A program made the position numbers and the translations under genes. A stretch of 64,000 nucleotides of DNA from JAEUJM01 sp044221555 (lineage in GTDB: Bacteria > Actinomycetota > Acidimicrobiia > Acidimicrobiales > DATDAH01): NCBI GenBank assembly GCA_044221555.1, contig JBGAOY010000001.1, positions 806,001-870,000 of the forward strand, given 5' to 3'. This document shows positions 19,704 to 28,840 of the stretch, in pieces. The notes beneath the pieces were generated by a model, which made no database searches, had not been told where the DNA came from, and was given only the letters and a program-made list of their open reading frames with translations. Each line of letters opens with the position of its first letter. Position 1 is the stretch's first letter.

Positions 19704-21077
19704 ATGACGGGGAGCACCCACGACGACTGGGTGGCGCGCGACGCCGCCGTCGTGTGGCACGGCTTCACCCAGATGGCGGCCTACGCCGACAACTCGCCGA
19801 TCATCGTCGAGCGGGCCGAGGGTCGCGAGCTGATCGACGTGGACGGCCGGCGCTACCTCGACGCCATCTCGTCGCTGTGGGTCACGACGCTCGGCCATCG
19901 GGTGCCGGAGCTCGACGCCGCCGTCGTCGACCAGCTCGGCCGGGTGGCCCACTCCACCATGCTGGGCAACGGCAACCGGGTCGTCATCGAGTTCGCCGAG
20001 GCGCTGGCCGCCCGAGTGCCCGTCGACGGGCCCCACCTGCTCTTCGCCTCCGACGGGGCCGCCGCCGTGGAGCAGGCCCTCAAGATCGCCTTCCAGTTCT
20101 GGACCAACCAGGGCGTCACCGGACGCGACTCCTATCTGGCCTTCGGCGGCGCCTACCACGGAGACACCGTCGGCTCGCTCTCGATCGGGGCCGGCGGCTT
20201 CGGCACCGACGTGTTCGACCCGCTGCGGTTCCCCGTCATACGGGCCCCCGGGTTCGACGACGACGAGTGCATCAGCGTGGCCTGCCGCCTCGTGCGCGAG
20301 CACGCCGACCGCCTGGCCGCCGTCGTGGTCGAGCCACTGGTGCAGGGCGCGGCCGGCATCCAGGTGCTGGCGCCCGGGCACTTCGCGGCGTTGGGCGACG
20401 CCTGCCGGGAGGTCGACGTGCTGTTGATCTGCGACGAGGTGGCCACCGGGTTCGGTCGCACGGGCACCCTGTTCGCATCCGAGCAGTGCGGGCTCCGGCC
20501 CGACCTGCTGTGCCTCGGCAAGGGCCTCACCGCGGGGTACCTCGCCCAGTCGGCCACCGTGGCCGCCGATCGGGTGTACCGGGCGTTCCTCGGCGACGAC
20601 CTGGGCGAGCGCACCTTCTACCACGGGCACTCCTACAGCGGGAACGCCCTCGCCGCCGCCGTCGGCCTCCGTCACCTCGAGCTGCTCGACGAGTGGGACG
20701 TCCTCGCCGACGTGGGCGCCCGCGCGACGGAGCTCGGTGCATTGCTGGCGGCACGGGTCGCCCCGCTGCCGGGCGTCGCCGCCGTCCGCCAGCAGGGGCT
20801 GATGGTGGGCGTCGAGCTCGCTCCCCCCACCGACGGGCTGCGGTGGGGCCGACGGGTGAGCGCCGGCTGCGTGGCCCGAGGGGTGCTGATCCGACCGCTC
20901 GGCGACGTGATCGTGGTGATGCCCCCTCTGACCATCACCGCCGACGAGATCGACCGCATCGTGGCGACGCTGGCCGAGGCGATCGCCGAGGTCACCGGGA
21001 GCGCCGAGCGCGCCGACTCCGACCAGGGCACCGGCCCCGACCAGGACAGCGACGCCCGCGCCCACGGCGACGCCTGA
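19704..21077 (+). CDS. bioA: Adenosylmethionine-8-amino-7-oxononanoate aminotransferase
   Basis: BioA transfers an amino group from S-adenosylmethionine to KAPA, giving DAPA for biotin. The 457 aa carry the class-III aminotransferase fold: DAISSLWVTTLGHR near residue 52, the PLP region YHGDTVGSLSIG, ICDEVATGFGRTG, and LGKGLTAGYL with the PLP lysine. The GFTQM and substrate-loop features fit BioA rather than GABA aminotransferases. The stop shares one base with the bioF ATG (TGATG). The gene follows rmlD by 79 nt. No promoter is obvious. Confidence 0.92.
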   Translation: MTGSTHDDWVARDAAVVWHGFTQMAAYADNSPIIVERAEGRELIDVDGRRYLDAISSLWVTTLGHRVPELDAAVVDQLGRVAHSTMLGNGNRVVIEFAEALAARVPVDGPHLLFASDGAAAVEQALKIAFQFWTNQGVTGRDSYLAFGGAYHGDTVGSLSIGAGGFGTDVFDPLRFPVIRAPGFDDDECISVACRLVREHADRLAAVVVEPLVQGAAGIQVLAPGHFAALGDACREVDVLLICDEVATGFGRTGTLFASEQCGLRPDLLCLGKGLTAGYLAQSATVAADRVYRAFLGDDLGERTFYHGHSYSGNALAAAVGLRHLELLDEWDVLADVGARATELGALLAARVAPLPGVAAVRQQGLMVGVELAPPTDGLRWGRRVSAGCVARGVLIRPLGDVIVVMPPLTITADEIDRIVATLAEAIAEVTGSAERADSDQGTGPDQDSDARAHGDA

Positions 21078-22207
21078 TGCATGCACGTCGTGGTTGGGAC
21101 GACTGGATCGACGGGCGCAACCGGGCCGTCGCCGACTCGGGCCGTCGCCGAGAGGTGCGCGACCTCGACGGCGGCCGGCCCGCCACCGCGGTCAGCGCCG
21201 ACGGTCGGCCCGTCGTGTCGTTCGCGTCCAACGACTACCTCGGCCTCAGCCAGCACCCTGCGGTGATCGAGGCCGCTCGGGCGGCGACCGCCACCCTCGG
21301 CACCGGCGCCGGATCGGCGCGCTTGATCGTCGGCGCCCGGCCCGTCCACCGTGCCCTCGAGGCCGAGCTGGCCGACTGGAAGGCGGCCGAGGCGGCCCTG
21401 ATCTTCAGCACCGGCTTCGCCGCCAACCTGGGCGTGCTGACCACCCTCGGCGCCGACCCCGACACGTTGATCGTCAGCGACGAGCTGAACCACGCCTCGA
21501 TCATCGACGGCGCCCGCCTGGCCCGGGCGCGCGTGGCCGTCTCGCGCCACGCCGACGTCGACCACGTGGCCGAGCTGCTCGACGGGCATGCCGGCCGGGC
21601 CCTGGTGGTCAGCGACTCGGTGTTCTCGATGGACGGCGACCTGGCCCCCGTCGACGCCCTCGCCGAGGTGTGCGCCGACCGCGGGGCCCTGCTGGTGCTC
21701 GACGAGGCGCACGCGGTGCTGGAGCCGAGCACGCCGTCGATTCCCGGCCTCACCGTGCTGGTGGTGGGCACGCTGTCGAAGACGCTGGGCTCCCTGGGCG
21801 GCTTCGTCGCCGGTCCCACCCCCTACATCGACCTGCTCACCAGCACCGCCCGCTCGTTCATCTTCACCACCGCCACGCCACCGGGCGACGCCGCGGCCGC
21901 GGCTGCGGCGCTGGCCGTGGTGCGCTCCGCCGAGGGGGACGAGTTACGGGCGCGACTGCGCGCCCACGTCGAGCGTCTCCGGCACGGCCACCCCTCGCCG
22001 ATCATCCCGGTGCTGCTGGGTGACGAGGAGCGGGCCATGGCGGTCGCCGACGCCCTGTTGGGGCGGGGGCTCCTGGTGCCCGCCATCCGGCCGCCCACGG
22101 TCGCCCCCGGCACCTGCCGGCTGCGCATCGCCCTGTCGGCGGCGCACACCCCCGAGCAGGTCGACGTGCTCGCCGCGGCCCTCACCGACCTGGGTTGCGC
22201 CCCGTGA
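21077..22207 (+). CDS. bioF: 8-amino-7-oxononanoate synthase
   Basis: BioF condenses pimeloyl thioester with L-alanine to form KAPA, upstream of BioA in the pathway. The 376 aa show the alpha-oxoamine synthase signature: SFASNDYLGLSQHP, GTGAGSARLIVG, DELNHASIIDG, SDSVFSMDGDLAP, LDEAHAV and LSKTLGSLGGF, the last with the PLP-binding Lys. The usual HG of the DEAHxxG motif is replaced by VLEPS. The ATG at 21077 overlaps the bioA stop by one base and the stop overlaps the bioD GTG, so bioA-F-D is one coupled unit. Confidence 0.92.
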   Translation: MHARRGWDDWIDGRNRAVADSGRRREVRDLDGGRPATAVSADGRPVVSFASNDYLGLSQHPAVIEAARAATATLGTGAGSARLIVGARPVHRALEAELADWKAAEAALIFSTGFAANLGVLTTLGADPDTLIVSDELNHASIIDGARLARARVAVSRHADVDHVAELLDGHAGRALVVSDSVFSMDGDLAPVDALAEVCADRGALLVLDEAHAVLEPSTPSIPGLTVLVVGTLSKTLGSLGGFVAGPTPYIDLLTSTARSFIFTTATPPGDAAAAAAALAVVRSAEGDELRARLRAHVERLRHGHPSPIIPVLLGDEERAMAVADALLGRGLLVPAIRPPTVAPGTCRLRIALSAAHTPEQVDVLAAALTDLGCAP

Positions 22208-22851
22208 GCCGGCCCGGGCGGCTGGTGGTGGTGGCCGGCACGGGCACCGAGGTGGGCAAGACCTGGTTCACCGCCCGGGTGATCGAGCACCTGCGGGCCG
22301 GCGGGTCGACCGTCGCCGCCCGCAAGCCGGCCCAGTCCTACGACCCCGGCGACCCGCATCCGACCGATGCCGTCGTGCTGGGCGCCGCCACCGGTGAGGA
22401 CGCCACGGAGGTGTGCCCCGAGGCGCTGGGCTACCCGATCGCGCTGGCCCCGCCCATGGCGGCCGAGGCGCTCGGCCGACCGGTCCCGACACTCGCCGAC
22501 CTAGCGGCGGCGTGCGCGTGGCCGACACCGGCGCCCGCCGTCGGATTCGTGGAACTGGCCGGCGGGGTCCGCTCCCCCATGGCCGGCGACGGCGACGGCG
22601 TGGGCCTGGTCGACCTGCTCGCACCCGACCGGGTGCTGCTGGTGGCCGATGCCGGCCTGGGCACGATCAACTCGGTGCGCCTCTCCGTGGCGGCGCTGGG
22701 CGCCACCCGGCCGGTGCTGGTGGCACTCAACCGCTTCGATGCAGACGACGCCCTGCATCGGCGCAACCTCGAGTGGCTGGCCGAGCGAGACGGCCTGACC
22801 GTGGCCACCACGCCCGCCGACGCCGCCGCGTGGCTCCTCAGCCCACCCTGA
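22204..22851 (+). CDS. bioD: Dethiobiotin synthetase
   Basis: BioD closes the ureido ring of dethiobiotin from DAPA, CO2 and ATP. The 215 aa begin with VVVAGTGTEVGKTWFTA, the P-loop variant of this family, followed by ARKPAQSY (catalytic Lys), ELAGGVRSPM and ADAGLGTINSVRL. The GTG at 22204 overlaps the bioF stop (GTGA). An in-frame TTG at 22195 is less likely. No bioB is in the window, so biotin synthase must lie elsewhere or be absent. Confidence 0.9.
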   Translation: MSRPGRLVVVAGTGTEVGKTWFTARVIEHLRAGGSTVAARKPAQSYDPGDPHPTDAVVLGAATGEDATEVCPEALGYPIALAPPMAAEALGRPVPTLADLAAACAWPTPAPAVGFVELAGGVRSPMAGDGDGVGLVDLLAPDRVLLVADAGLGTINSVRLSVAALGATRPVLVALNRFDADDALHRRNLEWLAERDGLTVATTPADAAAWLLSPP

Positions 22852-22858
22852 GGCGCAA

Positions 22859-22912
22859 CCGTTCCGGTGGCTCGAACGCCACGCTCACGACACGTCCCAG
22901 CCACCGGAACGG
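22859..22912. terminator. Strong hairpin between bioD and the FG-GAP gene
   Basis: A perfect 14-bp inverted repeat (22859-22872 with 22899-22912) around a 26-nt loop lies in the 86-nt gap between convergent genes. It starts 8 nt after the bioD stop. There is no clear T-run on either strand, so a bidirectional non-canonical terminator is inferred. Confidence 0.65.
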
Positions 22913-22937
22913 GCCTCCGGTTTGGGTGGCCTGGGCC

Positions 22938-24758
22938 TCAGCCGCCGAGGGTGATGGCGTCGCGGTCGGCGCCGGGGCCGTACCAGAACACGTCCTGCAC
23001 GCCGTTGCCGTTGAAGTCGCCGACGAAGGGCTGGAACTCCTCGTCGATGTCGACCGAGCGGCCCTCGAAGCTCCGACCGGGGGCCCCGAGGTAGAGCACG
23101 TCGGGGTCGGGCCCGGGGCGGTACCACAGGACGTCGGCGCGCCGGCCCCGGTCGAGGCGACCGGCCACCGCGACGTAGTTGCCTGCGACCGGCGTGTCGT
23201 CCTGCACGCGGAACGTGCGTCCGACCGTGCCGTACCAGACCTCGTCGGCGATGCCGTCGGGGCCGTAGAAGAACACGTCGGCGCGCTCGTCGCCGTCGTA
23301 GTTGGCGGCCAGCGGCACCAACCCGCTGAGGGGCTGGACGAAGGCCTTGCTGACGAACCCCGAGCGCGTGCCGTACCAGACGAAGTCGGGGCGGGCGCCG
23401 TCGCCGTACCAGAAGATGTCCTCACGGCGGTCGCCGTTGAAGTCGGCCGCCGCCGGCGTGAACGTGCCGGTGACATTCACCGACGAACCGACGAACGACC
23501 CGTTGCGCTTGCCCCGCCACAGGCGGTCGTCACGGGTGCCGCCCGGCCGGTACCACAGGATGTCGTCGGTGCCGTTGCCGTCGAAATCACCCGACACCGG
23601 CCGGTAGTCGGGCCCGTTGACGGTCACGGGACGACTCACGAAGCGTCCGTAGATCGACCCCTGCCACAGGTAGTCCTGGCCCGTTCCCGGTGCGTACCAG
23701 AGCACGTCGTCGACCCCGTCGGCGTTGAAGTCGCCGGGGACCGGCGTGTACGAGCCGCCCACGGAGACACCCACGCAGCTGTAACGGGCGGTCAGCGCCG
23801 GGCAGCAGGCGCCGGCGCCGGTGGTGACGTCGCAGAGCGTCTCGCCCCCCTGCCACTGGAGGCTGGTGCGGGCGTTCTGGCCGAGCGGCCGGCGGGCCCA
23901 GACACCGGTCGCGTAGCCGGTGTCGGCCTTCAACCAGTGGCGGTACTCGTACCCGCCGGCGGCGTAGACGTAGAACGGGGCGGTGATGGGCGCCGTCCCG
24001 CCGTACTGCGGGTCGGCCCACGCGGTGCTGCCGGAGCCGTAGCCCTGGGCCAGCGCGGGGTCGACCCGCCAGCACGAGAACGTGCCGCTGTTCCCCGGCC
24101 CCCGGCAGGTGCGGGGCTGCATCCCGCCGGTGGACAGCACCGAACCGTCCCGGCTGACGTTCTGGAGCCGGTTCGTCTGCGGGTTGTAGATCTGCAGGAA
24201 GATGGCGCCGCAGCGATTGTCGTTGCAGCCGTGCCACGGTGTCCACGCGTAGGTGAGCCGCTGGGTCGGGCTGCCGGTCGCCCGGCAGTAGCGCGCGGTG
24301 ATCTCGGCGGCCATGGGCGTGGCGATCACCCGGGTGTCGACCCGCTGGCTGGCCGTGTAGGGCGCGCCGAGGCCGGCCGAGTCGAACTGCCAGAGGCCCA
24401 CGCCCGGGTGCCAGAAGGCCCGACGGTAGGGGGTGCTCGCGTTGCCGAAGGCGAACAGCGCGGCCTGCGCGTCCCAGCGGCTCATCGTCATCGGCGACGG
24501 CGCGAGTGAGTCGGGCGCGCCCGTTTCCGGCCACGACGGAGCCAGCATCGCCGCGGCCAGCTGCACCTGGTTGAGCCCCGAGCTGCCGTTGGCGCAGGGC
24601 CCGTCGTAGTTCGCCGCGGCGGCGAGCACGTCGCTCAGCGGGTCATCGCCCCAGGTCTTGGCCCCCGCCGGAGCGGCCAGCGGCGCGGTGGCCAGCACGA
24701 GGGGGCTCCCGGCCACCAGCACCAGGCCGACCAGCACGGCCAGCAGCGGCCGCCTCAT
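22938..24758 (-). CDS. Secreted FG-GAP repeat protein with N-terminal Trp/Cys-rich domain
   Basis: The 606 aa begin with a clean signal peptide (LLAVLVGLVLVAGSPLVLA). Residues of about 45-330 form a Cys- and Trp-rich domain with FWHPGVGLWQFDSAG, CNDNRCGAIFLQIYN and FSCWRVDPALAQGYG. The GVGLWQFD stretch resembles lysozyme-like or transglycosylase surroundings, but I cannot assign it firmly. About eight FG-GAP-like repeats follow, with DFNADGVDDVLWYAPG, and related WYGPG/WYRPG units run to the end, like those of the amidase at 13843. The ATG at 24758 overlaps the lipoprotein stop (ATGA), so the two are co-made. A role at the cell wall or in adhesion is inferred. Confidence 0.75.
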   Translation of the reverse strand: MRRPLLAVLVGLVLVAGSPLVLATAPLAAPAGAKTWGDDPLSDVLAAAANYDGPCANGSSGLNQVQLAAAMLAPSWPETGAPDSLAPSPMTMSRWDAQAALFAFGNASTPYRRAFWHPGVGLWQFDSAGLGAPYTASQRVDTRVIATPMAAEITARYCRATGSPTQRLTYAWTPWHGCNDNRCGAIFLQIYNPQTNRLQNVSRDGSVLSTGGMQPRTCRGPGNSGTFSCWRVDPALAQGYGSGSTAWADPQYGGTAPITAPFYVYAAGGYEYRHWLKADTGYATGVWARRPLGQNARTSLQWQGGETLCDVTTGAGACCPALTARYSCVGVSVGGSYTPVPGDFNADGVDDVLWYAPGTGQDYLWQGSIYGRFVSRPVTVNGPDYRPVSGDFDGNGTDDILWYRPGGTRDDRLWRGKRNGSFVGSSVNVTGTFTPAAADFNGDRREDIFWYGDGARPDFVWYGTRSGFVSKAFVQPLSGLVPLAANYDGDERADVFFYGPDGIADEVWYGTVGRTFRVQDDTPVAGNYVAVAGRLDRGRRADVLWYRPGPDPDVLYLGAPGRSFEGRSVDIDEEFQPFVGDFNGNGVQDVFWYGPGADRDAITLGG

Positions 24759-25771
24759 CGGCTGGTCGCCCAGAGCAGGAGGGGCGCGCTGTCGAGCCCG
24801 TCGGCGTCGCCGTCGACGCTGAGGAGGAAATCGGACAGCTCGCCGGGCGCCAGCGCCAGGGTGGGGCGGCCGTCGGGGTTCACGGCGGCGGTCTCGGCCA
24901 CGTTCCGCACCCGTCCGTCGTCGTCCAACCATGCCGCCACCACCGTGGGATGCACCGCATCCACGTCGGCACCGTCGGTGATCGAGCCGTAGAGCACGAA
25001 CGGGAACGGGCCGGGGCCGGTCTCCTGGTACAGGTAGAGATCGAGCGCCTCGCGCGTGCCCGCGGGCTCGGCGAAGTAGGTCGTGAGCTCGAGATCGCGC
25101 GTGCCGGCCGGCGGCTCGCCGCCGCCGTCGGTGACGCTCCAGTCCACGCCGGCCACCGCCGACGCCTCGACATCACTCGCCAGGGTGAACGGGGCCGGCT
25201 CGCCGGGGCGTACCGGGGCGACCAGGGCGGTCGCGGACACCCGGTCGAGCTCGGCGCCGTCCGCGCCCCGCAGCACGGCGGTGACGAGCGGCGCGATCAC
25301 CGGGCTGGTGGTCTCGTTGCGCAGGAGGCCGTCGGCGTGCCACGGTCCCGACGTGGCGGTGCGGACGGTGTCGGTGAGCACGCCGACGACGCCCGCACTC
25401 AGGTCGGTGACGAAGAGCGGCCCCTCGAACCCGCTCAGGGTGCGGGCGCTCTCGTCGCCGGCCAGGGCCTCGTCGAGCTGGTCGGCCGACGCCGCGCAGT
25501 CGCGCCCCTCGGACAGGATCAGGCACCCGTCGTCGTCGTAGGCGCCCGGCAAGCGCTCCTCAACGGGCGGCAGGGTGGGCAGCGTGGCCTGGTCGTCACC
25601 TTCGGCCGCACCTGCGGTGTGGTCCGGCTGCACGCCACACCCGGCCAGCAGGGCCACCAGCACGGCCATCAGCGCGACCACCAGCACGAGGCCGCCCCGC
25701 GTGCGGCCGGCTCGCTCGGTGACGGCGCCGGGGCGCGGGCGGGCGGGGTGGGCGAGCGGCATCCTCAGCAT
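24755..25771 (-). CDS. Predicted lipoprotein, function unknown
   Basis: The 338 aa have a basic N-terminus, a hydrophobic segment VLVVALMAVLVALLAGC that ends in a lipobox (LLAGC), and an extracytoplasmic region of about 280 residues with immunoglobulin-like beta patterns (for example PLVTAVLRGADGAELDRVSA), as in FxLYD-type domains. The C-terminus mentions no catalytic motif. It is directly upstream of and coupled to the secreted FG-GAP protein, so the two probably work together on the outer face of the membrane. The start may be the ATG at 25762 rather than 25771. Confidence 0.7.
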   Translation of the reverse strand: MLRMPLAHPARPRPGAVTERAGRTRGGLVLVVALMAVLVALLAGCGVQPDHTAGAAEGDDQATLPTLPPVEERLPGAYDDDGCLILSEGRDCAASADQLDEALAGDESARTLSGFEGPLFVTDLSAGVVGVLTDTVRTATSGPWHADGLLRNETTSPVIAPLVTAVLRGADGAELDRVSATALVAPVRPGEPAPFTLASDVEASAVAGVDWSVTDGGGEPPAGTRDLELTTYFAEPAGTREALDLYLYQETGPGPFPFVLYGSITDGADVDAVHPTVVAAWLDDDGRVRNVAETAAVNPDGRPTLALAPGELSDFLLSVDGDADGLDSAPLLLWATSR

Positions 25772-25817
25772 CTGTCGGTCTTCCTACCCGGTGAATTGAA
25801 CGGTGGGCACGCGGCGG

Positions 25818-27143
25818 TCAGTGGCCCGCGTCGTCGAGCGGGGTGAGGGTGTGCGGCATCGCCCGCAGGTGCTCGTGCAGGCGGTGCCGGGCGAACAGGC
25901 CCATGGCCAGTGCCGCCACCAGCGAGCCGCCGAGGATCCCGAGCTCGACGCGCAGGAACAGGTCGTTGCCGGCCGCCACGAACGTGACGAAGGCCACCAC
26001 GCCGAGGAACCAACCCACGGCCACGCGGCGCTGCGAGGACAGCGCGATGAGCGACTGGCCGAGGGCCGTGGCCAGCATGATCGACGCGCTCCCGGCCGCG
26101 AGCAGCGCGAGGTCGCGCCGGGTGAGGTCGAAGTCCGGGCCGAACAGCAGGTGGATCAGGGGGGGCCCGATGAGGAAGGCCACCAGCGTGCCGACCACAC
26201 CGATGCCTGCAACCGCTCCCAGCAGGCGGCCCAGGCGGCCCCGGAACTCGCTGTAGCGGCCGGCGCCGGCCAGCGCGGACAGGTGCGGCAGCAGAGAGGC
26301 CTGAACCGCCTGGTAGAGGAACAAGGGCACCCGGGCGATGGTGAGGCCCACCAGGAACACACCCGCGGCGTGCTCTTCGCTGTCCTTGGCCAGCACCGTG
26401 ACGGCGAGGGTCCCGGCGTTGACGAGGAAGGCGGCGAACACCGAGGCGGCGAGCAGTGAGCCGAGGGCGGACGAGAGCTCGTCCCACGGGGCGTCGGGGC
26501 CGTCGGAGGCCAGATCCTTCTCCCCGAGCAGCGCCAGCCACACCGCGACGAAGGGAGCCAGGCCGAGCACCACCCCGTAGGGGCCGACCACCCGGACCCC
26601 GACCACCGCCAGCACCACCGACAGGGCGACCCGCACGGTGTTCTCGGTGCCGAAGTAGACCGCGTAGCCCCGGAACCGGCCGAGGCCCGCCAACTCGCCC
26701 CGCACGAGGTGGGCCAGCGCGTACGCCGGCAGCGAGATCGCGAACCCCACCAGGATCAGGACCTTGTCGCTGAACAACTCGGACAGCAGCCAGGCGGACG
26801 CCGCGGCGGTGACCACCAGCAGCACCACCACCAGGCCGCCACCGATGCTGCCCGCCTGGCGCACCAGCGACCCGGTGCCGATGCCACGCGCCCAGCGGTT
26901 GGCCAGGCCACGGGCCACCTCCTGCTCGAGCGGCAGGAAGAAGCCCGGGCCGACGATGTACACGCTGGCCCACAGCACGCCGAGGGGGGCGAAGTCGTCG
27001 GCACCGAGCAGGCGGGCGGTGAGACCCAGGAACACGAAGGCCATGACGCCGTTGACGACGAGGCCGACACCCACGGTGGTGGTGCCCGACGGGAGCGGGT
27101 TGCGGGCGCGCAGGCGCGTGGCGAGTGAGGCGGTGGTGTTCAC
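25818..27143 (-). CDS. Polysaccharide flippase (MATE/Wzx-type, MOP superfamily)
   Basis: The 441 aa are almost entirely hydrophobic with about 12-14 membrane spans, short loops and the N-terminal pattern VVNGVMAFVFLGLTARLLGADDFAPLGVLWASVYIVGPGFFLPLEQE, cut here by several glycines typical of the oligosaccharide flippase family. Such proteins flip undecaprenyl- or polyprenyl-linked glycans across the inner membrane. The GTG at 27143 is preceded 9 nt upstream by TAACGT on the minus strand, suggesting a leaderless message separate from the radical SAM gene behind it. The glycosyltransferases and rml genes nearby fit a Wzx-type role. The substrate is unknown. Confidence 0.82.
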   Translation of the reverse strand: MNTTASLATRLRARNPLPSGTTTVGVGLVVNGVMAFVFLGLTARLLGADDFAPLGVLWASVYIVGPGFFLPLEQEVARGLANRWARGIGTGSLVRQAGSIGGGLVVVLLVVTAAASAWLLSELFSDKVLILVGFAISLPAYALAHLVRGELAGLGRFRGYAVYFGTENTVRVALSVVLAVVGVRVVGPYGVVLGLAPFVAVWLALLGEKDLASDGPDAPWDELSSALGSLLAASVFAAFLVNAGTLAVTVLAKDSEEHAAGVFLVGLTIARVPLFLYQAVQASLLPHLSALAGAGRYSEFRGRLGRLLGAVAGIGVVGTLVAFLIGPPLIHLLFGPDFDLTRRDLALLAAGSASIMLATALGQSLIALSSQRRVAVGWFLGVVAFVTFVAAGNDLFLRVELGILGGSLVAALAMGLFARHRLHEHLRAMPHTLTPLDDAGH

Positions 27144-27152
27144 GCGGTGCCG

Positions 27153-27158
27153 ACGTTA
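27153..27158 (-). promoter_or_regulatory. -10 box TAACGT for leaderless flippase mRNA
   Basis: TAACGT on the minus strand lies 9 nt before the GTG at 27143, without a Shine-Dalgarno sequence between them. It sits in the 40-nt gap after the radical SAM gene. Confidence 0.45.
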
Positions 27159-27183
27159 CCGGCCGACAGGAGGGCGGCCGGAC

Positions 27184-28755
27184 TCAGGACGCGGCGGCGC
27201 GCTTGCGCCCGAGTGCCGTGCCCCGGCGGCGCACGATGGGCACCACCACCTCGGTCACGGCGGCGTCGGGCCGGGTGTCGAGCGGGCGCCAGCGGTCCTC
27301 GTAGCCGTAGCGCTCGGTCTCACGCACCTTGGGCTTGCCGAACAGCATCAGCCAGAACTTGAACGTGTAGTAGATGTTCCAGAAGATCTCACCGTTGCGG
27401 ACCATGAACACGGCCCGGCGCCACAGGTACTTCGGGTTCTTGAGGTACGCCTCCTTGTAGAAGCGCTGGAAGTACTCCGTGATGGTCGACCACGGCAGGG
27501 TGGGGTGGTCGAAGATGTTCTCGGCGTTGTTGTAGACGGTGTAGGCGTCCCAGTCGAAGGTCTTGATCTTGCCCTCGCGCTGGAGATCGCGGAACATCGG
27601 CGTGCCGGGGTAGGGCACGCACATGCCGCACTTCATCGTGTCGAGGCGGACCTTGCGGGCGTAGTCGATCGTGTCCTGCATGGACTCCTCGGTGTCGCCG
27701 CTGAGACCCACCATGAAGAACCCGTTGGGCTCGAGGCCCGACTCGCGCGCCATCTCGACCGCGTCGACGCCCTTCTCGAGGCTGGCCCGCCCGCCCTTGC
27801 CGAAGGCCTTCAGGACCTCTTCGTTGCCGCTCTCGAACCCGAAGTACACCCGGTAGCAGCCGGCCCGCTTCATCAGCGAGAACAGTTCGGTGTTGGCACT
27901 GTCGACCCGGATGCCGTTGTTGCACGTCCAGCCGACCTTGATCCCCCGGCGGATGATCTCCTCGCAGACCGCCGCGGCCCAGTCGTTGTCGGTGGTGAAG
28001 ATGTCGTCGACCAGGGTGACCTCGCGGTAGCCGAGGCTCTGCACATAGGCCATCTCCTCGGCACAGCGCTCCGGCGACTTCTTGCGGTAGCCCCGGCCCA
28101 TGGTGTTCTTCGAGCCGCAGAAGTCGCAGGAGTAGATGCACCCGCGGGAGAACTCGATGGTGGTCACCGGCCGCTGGCGCACGACGATCCGGGTGACGTG
28201 GCCGTTGGACTCCAGCGGGTAGTCCTCCCACGCCGGCATCGGCAACAGGTCGAGGTCGTCCACCAGCGCGGTGTTCGGGTTCGACGCCAGGCCGTCGCCG
28301 TCGCGGCGCCACAGGCCGGGGATGTCGTCGTGGCGCTTGCCGTCGAGCAGGTCGGCCACGGTCCAGTCGGCCTCGCCGCTGGCGATGAGGTCGAGCGCCG
28401 ACTCGCGCATGGTCTCGGCCGGCATCGCCGTCGGGTGCGCGCCCCCGCCGATGGTGACGATCTCGGGGAAGCGGTCCTTGACCAGAAAGGAGATGTCGCG
28501 CATCTGGTTGGCCAGGGGCGTGGTGGCGGTGATGCCGATCACGTCGGGCCGCTCCCGTTCGATCTCACGGGCGACCAACTCGGCGTCGTAGATGCGGTAC
28601 GACAGATCGAGGATGTTCAGCTCATGGCCCCGGGCCTTCACCGCCCCGCCGAGCGCGGCCAGGTTGAGCACCGGGTACACCGGGAAGGCCAACCCGCCCT
28701 CGTTCGACCCGTAGGTGCGAGCGTAGGACGGGTTGATGAGCATCGCCTTCGCCAT
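27184..28755 (-). CDS. B12-binding-domain radical SAM protein (523 aa)
   Basis: An N-terminal Rossmann-like cobalamin-binding domain (about 1-140, with LINPSY and GGGAHPTAMP) precedes a radical SAM core with C206-x3-C210-x2-C213 (CIYSCDFC) that binds the 4Fe-4S cluster. The helical C-terminal region has IYYTFKFWLMLFGKP. The family includes methyltransferases, cyclases and ring-contracting enzymes, many acting on lipids or polyketides. Its chemistry cannot be read from sequence. It lies between a flippase and an RmlD-like reductase, so a lipid-linked or glycan substrate is plausible. The ATG at 28755 follows a TAGGCT box by 8 nt. Two other B12-type radical SAM genes lie at 36555 and 43941. Confidence 0.85.
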   Translation of the reverse strand: MAKAMLINPSYARTYGSNEGGLAFPVYPVLNLAALGGAVKARGHELNILDLSYRIYDAELVAREIERERPDVIGITATTPLANQMRDISFLVKDRFPEIVTIGGGAHPTAMPAETMRESALDLIASGEADWTVADLLDGKRHDDIPGLWRRDGDGLASNPNTALVDDLDLLPMPAWEDYPLESNGHVTRIVVRQRPVTTIEFSRGCIYSCDFCGSKNTMGRGYRKKSPERCAEEMAYVQSLGYREVTLVDDIFTTDNDWAAAVCEEIIRRGIKVGWTCNNGIRVDSANTELFSLMKRAGCYRVYFGFESGNEEVLKAFGKGGRASLEKGVDAVEMARESGLEPNGFFMVGLSGDTEESMQDTIDYARKVRLDTMKCGMCVPYPGTPMFRDLQREGKIKTFDWDAYTVYNNAENIFDHPTLPWSTITEYFQRFYKEAYLKNPKYLWRRAVFMVRNGEIFWNIYYTFKFWLMLFGKPKVRETERYGYEDRWRPLDTRPDAAVTEVVVPIVRRRGTALGRKRAAAS

Positions 28756-28763
28756 GGCAGGCG

Positions 28764-28769
28764 AGCCTA
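28764..28769 (-). promoter_or_regulatory. -10 box TAGGCT for a leaderless radical SAM mRNA
   Basis: TAGGCT on the minus strand lies 8 nt before the ATG at 28755. It is in the 85-nt gap downstream of the RmlD-like gene. Confidence 0.5.
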
Positions 28770-28840
28770 GCGGTTGCGCATCCGGGCGCCCCGTCCCGAC
28801 GCCAGGGCCACCGACGTCCTCCCGTGGCCGTCGTGCCGAC

